This document shows positions 18,001 through 23,326 of a stretch of 38,174 nt of DNA, piece after piece. Position 1 is the stretch's first letter, and each line of letters starts with the position of its first letter. The position numbers and the translations under genes are program-made. The notes beneath the pieces are model-generated. The model searched no databases, was not told where the DNA came from, and saw only the letters and a program-made list of their open reading frames with translations. The DNA comes from Bacteroidales bacterium. GTDB lineage: Bacteria > Bacteroidota > Bacteroidia > Bacteroidales > VadinHA17. The DNA lies in the NCBI GenBank assembly GCA_003157015.1, contig PMIJ01000053.1, positions 27,752-65,925 on the forward strand, in the 5' to 3' direction.

Positions 18001-19498
18001 TACAGTCGCTTTCTCATCATGGAAAGGAAGTTATCATCTCGATCAGGAATATATTGAAGCGGAAAATATAAATTACATTCATATTGCAGACGCACTTATC
18101 CAGCCTGATAAAGGGAAAATAATCATTAACAGGAGAGCAAAGATAGAACAGCTCAATAATGCTATAATTGCCGTGAATCACGTGCATATATTACATTCGG
18201 CCAAAATTGATATTGAATCAACCAAAAGATATTCCGGAAGTGCAACTTATGACTATATTGGTGAAGATAATGATATCCAGCACATTAATTTCCCAGTGCT
18301 GGAAGTCGACACGTCAACAACATATGCCAGGGGTTATATCCCCGCTTCTCAGAAATTTCTTTTGAATCCTGCATTTTCTTTCATTGGTGACGTTGCTCTT
18401 TCAGCCAGGGCTGAAAATCTGTTGTTTACAGGAGCTGCCGGTGTATTGCACAACTGCAAGACTCTAGAAAGTTATTCCATTAAATTCAAATCACCGATCG
18501 ATCCAAAAAATGTTATGATCCCTGTCAGTGACAAACCAAGGGACATAAATGATAATCTGGTATTTTCAGGCTCTTTCCTGAATACTGATTCAATTCATAT
18601 ATATCCGGCTTTTCTTTCGGCTCAAAAATCATGGACCGATATTGCCCTTGTTAATTCCAGCGGCTGGCTTTACTGGGAAAAAGCTAAAGGAAGATATTTA
18701 ATCACTTCCAAAGAAAAACTCATAGACCATTCACTTCCGGGAAATATGATCGCATTTGACAAAAACTTCTGCGTATTGTCGGGTGAAGGTAATATTGATT
18801 TCGGTGCAAAACTTGATCTTGTGAAGTTAACCGGAGCAGGAAAAGTAATTCATGATATTGATTCAGGTAAAGTGAATATTGAAGCCATCCTGGGTCTTAA
18901 TTTCCATTTTTCAGATGAAGCGCTCAGAGTTATGGCCGATGAGTTCAGATTTATGCCTTCCCTCAAGCCGGTTAATCTGAATACCGATCTGAATAACAAA
19001 GGCATGAAGGATCTTATGGGAGTAAATGCTGCTTCTAAACTTAAAGAGGAAATGGACCTGTTCGGCACTTCAAAAAACATGCCGAAAGAATTTACCTATA
19101 AACTCCTGCTTAACGAGGTAAAACTATTCTGGAATGAACCGACATCCTCATTCAGGTCGAGTGGGAAAATCGGGATAGGGTTTATTGGTCCACAACCGAT
19201 AAATGTTTATGTTGACGGATTTGTGGAGATCCAGCGAAGAAGATCAGGAGATATGATCGATATTTACCTTAAGGCGGATGCATCAACCTGGTACTACTTC
19301 TCCTATTTCAAAGGGGTAATGATGACACAATCGGGAAACAACAATTACAATACAATTATTGCCAAAGCAAAAATCAATGACCGGAAAGATCCGGAATCTT
19401 CAACAAAGGTTTCTTATACATATATGATGGCTGTTGAGGACCGGCTTGGTAAATTTCTTCAGAGAATGTCGGAAAACAAGGCCGAAGATAATCAGTGA
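15014..19498 (+). CDS. very large exported beta-rich protein of unknown function
   Basis: I do not recognise this 1494-aa protein. I start it at the ATG at 15014, which gives a clean signal peptide (MSKKLVILIQLFLFAYTGIL, cut near HSQA, residue 24); an in-frame start at 14969 lies inside the upstream repeat. A helical N-terminal region (about 30-160) is followed by long stretches of alternating hydrophobic and polar residues typical of beta-strands. Segments such as YTLKSLSTDGYSFIAENA and LYNATGNYYPELQQFRG recall the repeating strands of LptA/AsmA-like or jelly-roll proteins, but this is impression only. A short helix-loop region near 475-525 (VTGLCIDMASKGFIYYD) looks winged-helix-like. No C-terminal T9SS sorting domain or lipobox is visible. 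It stands alone, convergent with the next gene. It could act in the periplasm or at the outer membrane. Confidence 0.85.
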   Translation: MSKKLVILIQLFLFAYTGILHSQAKSAFSGDRSKFRTELTAFMGPNLNSDQTTNLNSFLSRWDSAAFSTQIMDKIINIAGQLSSRQMRTVPHFNDFLVTLNYVITYKRDNDFISNWLKGLNEIASSQTFTNDNIDKYLRNSGLLVKENVLSESGNVKWKVKKNSLKFLFDTTVYVPISNATLTCYAQKDSTELYNATGNYYPELQQFRGTKGVVTWEKAGFSGKEVFAELSDYSINMLKSSFTVDSARLTHTTYFKEPVAGLLSDQAISFTDKNKADFPRFETYVKEFKIKDIYKGVNYEGGLKFEGAFIKGTGKNAVPAKITLLRNDTLYLRIRSKEFLFSKSGLTSQETAISLYLGKDSIYHSNLGFSYFTATRQVNLFRTSNPVSKSPYFDSYHSLDMYFEYLSWNMNESKIIMSHARGASLGKAQFESASFFNSDYFLQLMGLDNYHPLNRLTKFAEWFYSETFPVEEFAKWLDKPIEAVTGLCIDMASKGFIYYDRTNNEITIKKKTKDFLDSYAKKKDYDIINILSETKSPVDNAILDLKKYGLTVFGVTGVLLSDSRKIAFYPYNRQLTIGKNRDISFDGVVEAGLFTVFGHKFSFSYDTFKIRLQKIDSIKISVESDKKDKLGNPIVQNVENLIQLGTGQLYIDKPDNKSGLKDLKQYPIIIATTYSYIFYDKIPGLEGVYKQKDFYFKIDPFTYENIDHYTNQDMNLSGEFVGGNILEPMKQYLVIQENNSLGFNMTVPTEGVKVYDGRGTLYNSLNMSNKGLIGSGSVKHLTSTTLSDEFRLFPDSMITQATTFNTVKDSTGIFPILKSQDVAIKWFTKKDEWVARNAAGKAFNMFENGTTLDGSLSLFPGKLKGKGIINLTDSRITSNLFSFSSNAIKADTADYTLKSLSTDGYSFIAENANTEINFGLKMAHFRLNTDSSVVKFPEIQYICTMTDFAYNMDNRVLSMEQKGKSNTSLLATDKLLKLDFARLDKPTFFATNNKSDTVAFSSWKGSYHLDQEYIEAENINYIHIADALIQPDKGKIIINRRAKIEQLNNAIIAVNHVHILHSAKIDIESTKRYSGSATYDYIGEDNDIQHINFPVLEVDTSTTYARGYIPASQKFLLNPAFSFIGDVALSARAENLLFTGAAGVLHNCKTLESYSIKFKSPIDPKNVMIPVSDKPRDINDNLVFSGSFLNTDSIHIYPAFLSAQKSWTDIALVNSSGWLYWEKAKGRYLITSKEKLIDHSLPGNMIAFDKNFCVLSGEGNIDFGAKLDLVKLTGAGKVIHDIDSGKVNIEAILGLNFHFSDEALRVMADEFRFMPSLKPVNLNTDLNNKGMKDLMGVNAASKLKEEMDLFGTSKNMPKEFTYKLLLNEVKLFWNEPTSSFRSSGKIGIGFIGPQPINVYVDGFVEIQRRRSGDMIDIYLKADASTWYYFSYFKGVMMTQSGNNNYNTIIAKAKINDRKDPESSTKVSYTYMMAVEDRLGKFLQRMSENKAEDNQ

Positions 19499-19511
19499 AA
19501 TGAAAACGATC

Positions 19512-20018
19512 CTATAGCGTAACTTTCCCCCTTTCTCCCAGTTCGATCATTTCAAGATCGTGAATACTTTTCCCGTCAATCTGAAACCTGACAGCTGTCA
19601 TATATTTATGAAAGCCGTTGTACCCGGCTGCCCCTGGATTCACATATAAAAATCCGGCTTTTTTGTCATACATGACTTTAGCTATATGAGAATGTCCACA
19701 GATGAACAGATCGGGATGAATATCCTTTATGGAAGTTAAAACTCTGCGGTCATAATGTCCGGGGGTTCCTCCTACATGAGTGATCCAAACCCTGATTTCT
19801 TCAACTGTAAATATCAGATTCTCCTTATAAACTGATCTGACAAGGCTGTTATCGACATTCCCATAAACGGCTTTAAAAGGTCTGAAACCTGCAAGTGTAT
19901 CAGCTGTTTCGATATTCCCGATATCTCCGGCATGCCATATTTCATCGCAACCGGCAAAATGCTCAAAAAGCCGCGGATGAATCCACCCATGCGTATCAGA
20001 GAGAAGACCTATTTTCAT
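19512..20018 (-). CDS. YfcE/MJ0936-type metallophosphoesterase
   Basis: A 168-aa calcineurin-like phosphoesterase. The metal ligands are all visible: D8 and H10 in LLSDTHG, D32 in HAGDIG, N54 in VYGNVDN, H81 in ITHVGG, and H109/H111 in ICGHSHI. This small single-domain form is the YfcE family, which in other species cleaves phosphodiesters or 2',3'-cyclic nucleotides in vitro; the natural substrate is unsettled. The ATG at 20018 gives the expected start MKIGLLSDTHG; a TTG at 20024 would add two residues. It is convergent with the giant exported-protein gene (13-bp gap) and diverges from rsmE across a decamer-repeat spacer. Confidence 0.93.
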   Translation of the reverse strand: MKIGLLSDTHGWIHPRLFEHFAGCDEIWHAGDIGNIETADTLAGFRPFKAVYGNVDNSLVRSVYKENLIFTVEEIRVWITHVGGTPGHYDRRVLTSIKDIHPDLFICGHSHIAKVMYDKKAGFLYVNPGAAGYNGFHKYMTAVRFQIDGKSIHDLEMIELGERGKVTL

Positions 20019-20038
20019 ATCCAAATACTATCTTATTA

Positions 20039-20129
20039 CTTTGTGCGACTTTGTGTTGTACTTCGTGGTCTTTGTGGTAAAAAATTAACCTCAAAGGAAC
20101 GCAAAGGTTTTCACTAAGGCACAGAAAGG
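20039..20129. repeat. decamer-built inverted repeat element, copy 1 (diverged)
   Basis: The left arm has roughly 10-bp units: CTTTGTGCGA (20039), CTTTGTGTTG (20049), CTTCGTGGT (20061) and CTTTGTGGTA (20070). The right arm has the opposite sense: CTCAAAG, GAACGCAAAG, CACTAAG and GCACAGAAAG (about 20090-20129). It separates the divergent phosphoesterase and rsmE genes. The elements at 28328, 29209 and 33503 have the same design. Confidence 0.7.
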
Positions 20130-20144
20130 TTAAATCAAATTGTC

Positions 20145-20152
20145 TATTTTTG
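20145..20152 (+). promoter_or_regulatory. Bacteroidota -7 box TATTTTTG upstream of rsmE
   Basis: An exact TAnnTTTG match ending 15 bp before the ATG. No good -33 TTG is visible at 17-23 bp upstream. The box overlaps a TTG at 20150 that could otherwise be taken as the start codon, which argues for the ATG at 20168. The leader would be only about 10 nt. Confidence 0.45.
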
Positions 20153-20167
20153 TACAAAATCATATAC

Positions 20168-20872
20168 ATGCAGATATTTTACGCGCCTGATATAAATGGC
20201 ATTTCTTATACTCTGGACGAAAAAGAGTCAAAGCATTTGATCAGGGTTCTGAGGATGGTAAAAGGATCATGTGTAAAGTTAATTGATGGCAAAGGGAATC
20301 TTTTCGAAGGATTTATTTCGGAACCAGATCAAAATAAGTGCATTATTGAAATAACAAGGGAAATAAAGGATTTTGAAAAAAGAAATTACAGACTTCATAT
20401 TGCTATCTCACCGTTAAAGAATCCGGAACGATTTGAATGGTTCGTTGAAAAGAGTGTAGAAATTGGAATAGATGAAATCACTCCCCTGATATGCAAAAAC
20501 ACTGAAAAACCGGGAATTAAGAGCGAAAGAGTAAATAATATTATAATCTCAGCAATGAAGCAATCGCTCAAAGCAAAAAAAACTCTTCTGAATGAAACAA
20601 GCAGTTTTAAAGATTTTATAAATAAGAACCTCGAAGGAACCAAAATGATCGCCCATTGTGATGACTTTAACTTTCGAAAAAAAATTTCCGATATATATTC
20701 AAAAAAAACTGATTCAATTATTCTTATCGGTCCGGAAGGCGATTTCAGCAGGGAGGAAATTGATACTGCAGTCAAAAAAGGTTTTTTGCCTGTTCATCTT
20801 GGCACAAGCCGCCTTAGAACAGAAACGGCAGGTATTGCTGCCTGCCATTCCATTTACTTTATCAATCAGTGA
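20168..20872 (+). CDS. rsmE: 16S rRNA (uracil-1498-N3)-methyltransferase RsmE
   Basis: A 234-aa SPOUT-class methyltransferase that uses S-adenosylmethionine to methylate N3 of U1498 in 16S rRNA. An N-terminal PUA-like domain (about 1-70; MQIFYAPDI, HLIRVLRM) precedes the knotted catalytic domain with LIGPEGDFSREEI (186-198) and LGTSRLRTETA (211-221), the two SAM-binding knot motifs of the family. The length fits RsmE, and the start is the ATG at 20168. It is convergent with the zinc-ribbon gene, with only 9 bp between the stops. Confidence 0.96.
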   Translation: MQIFYAPDINGISYTLDEKESKHLIRVLRMVKGSCVKLIDGKGNLFEGFISEPDQNKCIIEITREIKDFEKRNYRLHIAISPLKNPERFEWFVEKSVEIGIDEITPLICKNTEKPGIKSERVNNIIISAMKQSLKAKKTLLNETSSFKDFINKNLEGTKMIAHCDDFNFRKKISDIYSKKTDSIILIGPEGDFSREEIDTAVKKGFLPVHLGTSRLRTETAGIAACHSIYFINQ

Positions 20873-20881
20873 TTGTAAGGT

Positions 20882-21100
20882 TTATCTGGCCTTAAAATTT
20901 ATTACATCTGCAATTTTTTGCTTTGAAACTTTATACAGTTCAGTGAATCGGCAATTCTGGCATGAAACGAAAGTGAATCTCCTGTTATGGAATTCGAACA
21001 TCCTTGTCCATATGCTTCCGATTGTCCACATTTCACCAATTTCATACTCCTTATTGCCACATTTTGGGCAAGTGTATCTTAATACCTGATTCTCGTTCAT
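20882..21100 (-). CDS. small zinc-ribbon protein (DUF2082/PF09855-like)
   Basis: A 72-aa protein with one four-cysteine zinc ribbon: C11 and C14 (YTCPKCGNKEYE) and C47 and C50 (SCQNCRFTELYK). The spacing and the tail FTELYKV match a widespread family of stand-alone zinc ribbons annotated as nucleic-acid-binding or DUF2082. Its ATG overlaps the stop of the Arc-type gene by 4 bp, so translation is likely coupled. It is the last gene of a three-gene cassette (SPFH, RHH, zinc ribbon). A role in binding nucleic acid or a partner protein is inferred from the fold alone. Confidence 0.85.
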   Translation of the reverse strand: MNENQVLRYTCPKCGNKEYEIGEMWTIGSIWTRMFEFHNRRFTFVSCQNCRFTELYKVSKQKIADVINFKAR

Positions 21101-21279
21101 AATTCCTTATTTTTAGTTTTGTCAGAATTTGTTTTCCATCTGCCTGATTTCCGGAGCGCCTGATCTATAATATATTCAATCTGACCATTAGTGCTGCGAA
21201 ATTCATCGGCGGCCCATTTCTCGAGAGCTTTCAGCTTCTCGGGATCGATCCTAAGAACAAATGGCTTTTTCTCACTCAT
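21097..21279 (-). CDS. Arc-type ribbon-helix-helix DNA-binding protein
   Basis: A 60-aa protein whose core, KKPFVLRIDPEKLKALEKWA..EFRSTNGQIEYIIDQAL, fits an Arc/MetJ-type ribbon-helix-helix: an N-terminal beta-strand (FVLRID), helix A with KLKALEKWA, the RSTNGQ turn and helix B. Such proteins bind DNA as dimers and often regulate their own operons. The basic tail (KSGRWKTNSDKTKNK) is common in the family. It lies 1 bp after the SPFH gene and overlaps the zinc-ribbon gene by 4 bp. No toxin gene is adjacent, so a toxin-antitoxin reading is not supported. Confidence 0.85.
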   Translation of the reverse strand: MSEKKPFVLRIDPEKLKALEKWAADEFRSTNGQIEYIIDQALRKSGRWKTNSDKTKNKEL

Positions 21280-21280
21280 A

Positions 21281-22135
21281 TTATGAATGCAAAGTTCCGG
21301 TGTTTACAATGGGTGTTACATCTTTGTCTCCACATAGAACTACCATAAGGTTACTTACCATAGCAGCCTTTTTCTCTTCATCGAGATCCACAATCTTTTT
21401 GATTGAGAGCTGCTCAAGCGCCATTTCAACCATTGATACTGCACCTTCTACAATTTTAAAACGGGCTGAGACGACTGCTGAAGCCTGTTGCCGGCGTAGC
21501 ATTGCATTTGCAATCTCTTCAGCATATGCGATATAGTTGATCCTGGCTTCAATAACCTCAATACCACATATTTGCAACCTTTCCCTTATCTCTTTCTCAA
21601 GCTCACTGTTTACCTCTTCTCCACCACTTCTGAGAGCGATAACTGCCTCGTGGTCCTCAAAATCATCATAAGGGTATAATCCTGCTAGCTTGCGAAGAGC
21701 AGCATCACTCTGAACTAAAACAAAATGCTGATAATCATCCACCTCAAAAACTGCTTTATACGTCTCAGAAACTCTCCACACCAGTACAAGTCCTATTTTG
21801 ATAGGGTTACCGATTTTGTCATTAACTTTTATAGGGTCACTGTTAAAATTCCTGGCACGTAGAGAAATTACCCTTTTAGTATAAAAGGGATTTACCCAGA
21901 AAAATCCATTATCTCTGATTGTCCCCCTGTATGCACCAAATAAAACCATTACACATGATCCGTTTGGATTTACCACTGTGAAACCAATTACTGTAAATAT
22001 AAACAGCAATGTAAGAAATAGTCCGGGCCAGATTAATTCATAAGCGAATCCGGCAATTGCGCCGCCTAAGAATAGTATTGCTATCAGAACGGCTAAGTAA
22101 CCCGAGATGGGTTTTACAATAAATTCTTTTTTCAT
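21281..22135 (-). CDS. SPFH (band 7/stomatin-like) membrane protein
   Basis: A 284-aa protein with two N-terminal membrane helices (about 11-31 and 36-54) followed by an SPFH domain (about 55-230). Typical features are FTVVNPNGSCVMVLFGAYRGTIRDNGFFWVNPF-like spacing, the KVNDKIGNPIKI strand, and the heptad-like EIRERLQICGIEVIEARINYIAYAEEIANAML segment. Such proteins oligomerise in membrane microdomains and scaffold other proteins. The tail (KIVDLDEEKKAAMVSNLMVVLCG) matches a subgroup repeatedly found with small RHH and zinc-ribbon partners. It begins a tight three-gene operon with a near-ideal promoter at 22161-22191. The specific function is unknown. Confidence 0.9.
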   Translation of the reverse strand: MKKEFIVKPISGYLAVLIAILFLGGAIAGFAYELIWPGLFLTLLFIFTVIGFTVVNPNGSCVMVLFGAYRGTIRDNGFFWVNPFYTKRVISLRARNFNSDPIKVNDKIGNPIKIGLVLVWRVSETYKAVFEVDDYQHFVLVQSDAALRKLAGLYPYDDFEDHEAVIALRSGGEEVNSELEKEIRERLQICGIEVIEARINYIAYAEEIANAMLRRQQASAVVSARFKIVEGAVSMVEMALEQLSIKKIVDLDEEKKAAMVSNLMVVLCGDKDVTPIVNTGTLHS

Positions 22136-22160
22136 GTAATATGATATTATATTAATATCA

Positions 22161-22191
22161 CAAAGATATTACTTTAATTTTTAATATGCAA
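22161..22191 (-). promoter_or_regulatory. SPFH-operon promoter: TTG - N20 - TATCTTTG
   Basis: On the minus strand the -33 TTG (22191-22189) and -7 TATCTTTG (22168-22161) are separated by 20 bp, an ideal Bacteroidota primary-sigma promoter. Transcription would begin near 22154, giving a leader of about 20 nt. The -33 element touches the U-tract of the upstream gene's terminator. Confidence 0.75.
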
Positions 22192-22220
22192 AAAAAACAC
22201 AGGAAATATTCCTGTGTTTT
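22191..22220 (-). terminator. strong intrinsic terminator of the 65-aa gene
   Basis: A 12-bp perfect stem (22194-22205 with 22209-22220) with loop ATA, followed on the minus strand by a run of seven T (22197-22191). It ends transcription coming from the 65-aa gene, whose stop is about 11 bp upstream, and insulates the SPFH operon. Confidence 0.9.
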
Positions 22221-22230
22221 ATACGAATTT

Positions 22231-22428
22231 TTAAACTACTTTCCTGATTCGTTTTATCAGGCTCGTTGTCAACCTTCTCTCCGGAACAATTTTTATGAAT
22301 CGGAGAACGGTAATCACATCATTGAATTCAGTGTTTAATCCCATTGCATCTTCTAAAAGATCAATGTCTTTAACTTTGATATCCCTGAATGTGATAAAAG
22401 GAGTAGAAATTAATCCCATAGGCTTCAT
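22231..22428 (-). CDS. small protein of unknown function downstream of an ECF sigma gene
   Basis: A 65-aa frame (MKPMGLISTPFITFRDIKVK ... RLTTSLIKRIRKVV). It has no membrane helix or cysteine motif; the C-terminal third is strongly basic. I recognise no family. The support that it is a real gene is contextual: it is followed after about 11 bp by a textbook terminator on its own strand, and it lies on the same strand 154 bp after the ECF sigma factor gene, a position often held by small regulators. The alternative is that the terminator belongs to the sigma-gene transcript and the frame is incidental, but the spacing right behind the stop favours a real gene. Confidence 0.6.
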   Translation of the reverse strand: MKPMGLISTPFITFRDIKVKDIDLLEDAMGLNTEFNDVITVLRFIKIVPERRLTTSLIKRIRKVV

Positions 22429-22530
22429 GTTTTCATTTTATTTAAAAACGCCCCGGAATATATATTATTGTTTTTCTATTAATTTTAATTTCAATCCCTT
22501 TATTTCTTTTATCTGACTGGGTTAATTGTC

Positions 22531-22561
22531 GTTGCACAGTTGTACATTGAACAGTTGCACC
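22531..22561. repeat. short 7-8-bp tandem repeats (GTTGYACA-like)
   Basis: GTTGCACA, GTTGTACA, TTGAACA and GTTGCACC follow one another at 22531-22561 in the spacer after the ECF sigma gene. No terminator lies between this array and the sigma stop. Confidence 0.6.
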
Positions 22562-22582
22562 TCTATGCCATTGGTTCCTTCA

Positions 22583-23170
22583 TTAGCTCAGAGTCAGGCT
22601 GATATTTTTTTCAACCATTATTCTCCTCATGTTAATGAGAGCATATCGCATACGGCCGAGAGCCGTGTTTATGCTTACATCGGTAATATCAGCGATTTCC
22701 TTGAAGCTTAAGCCCGCATAATGTCTGAGGATTACCACTTCCCTCTGGTCATCAGGCAGATGGCTTATCATATTCCTGACATCTTTCTGAATCTGGCGTT
22801 TTATCATATCATCCTCAACATTGTCCTCAGCAAATGATTTTGAATTAAAGATATCAGATTCGTAGTTGTCGTTCGAAATGGTATTCATTTGCTTGATTCT
22901 GCGAAAATGGTCAATTATGAGATTATGAGCAATTCGCATCACCCAGGAAATAAACTTGCCATTATCGGAATATTTACCAGCTTTAACTGATTGAATCACT
23001 TTAAGAAATGTATCCTGAAAGATATCTTCGGCAAGTGCCTGATCGCGTATATAAAGGCTTATATAGGCGAAAACTTTATTTTTATGGCGATGGATTAGCG
23101 TTTCAAAACATAACTGCTCACCTTTTATAAACCGAAGAATCAGTTCATAATCAGAAATCGTTTTATTCAT
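22583..23170 (-). CDS. ECF-type RNA polymerase sigma factor
   Basis: A 195-aa sigma-70-family factor. Region 2 spans about 20-95 with the -10-recognition and core-binding signature YISLYIRDQALAEDIFQDTF and the DHFRRIK stretch; region 4 spans about 130-185 with HLPDDQREVVILRHYAGLSF and KEIADITDVSINTALGRMRYA, a helix-turn-helix for the -35 element. Regions 1.1 and 3 are absent, as expected. It lacks a recognisable anti-sigma gene next to it; the only same-strand downstream gene is the 65-aa protein. It diverges from uvrA across 157 bp. The target promoters and inducing signal are unknown. Confidence 0.95.
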   Translation of the reverse strand: MNKTISDYELILRFIKGEQLCFETLIHRHKNKVFAYISLYIRDQALAEDIFQDTFLKVIQSVKAGKYSDNGKFISWVMRIAHNLIIDHFRRIKQMNTISNDNYESDIFNSKSFAEDNVEDDMIKRQIQKDVRNMISHLPDDQREVVILRHYAGLSFKEIADITDVSINTALGRMRYALINMRRIMVEKNISLTLS

Positions 23171-23278
23171 AACTCTCTCTTTTAAGTTAACTAGAGTAGA
23201 GATATTCTATAGGCAGTCTGTTTTTAGTTAGTATCTATTCGAAATACAAAGAAAGCAATTTTTTTGATTTGAAAGCAT

Positions 23279-23286
23279 TACTTTTG
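23279..23286 (+). promoter_or_regulatory. Bacteroidota -7 box TACTTTTG upstream of uvrA
   Basis: An exact TAnnTTTG match 40 bp before the uvrA ATG. The nearest TTTG (23263-23266) is only 12 bp upstream, shorter than the usual 17-23, so the -33 part is uncertain. Confidence 0.5.
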
Positions 23287-23326
23287 GCTTTAACAGAAAA
23301 TTAACACAAATCCCAGACTATAAGCT

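Noticed and set aside
21097..21279. Antitoxin of a toxin-antitoxin pair
   Set aside because: No toxin gene lies next to the RHH gene; neighbours are SPFH and zinc-ribbon genes.
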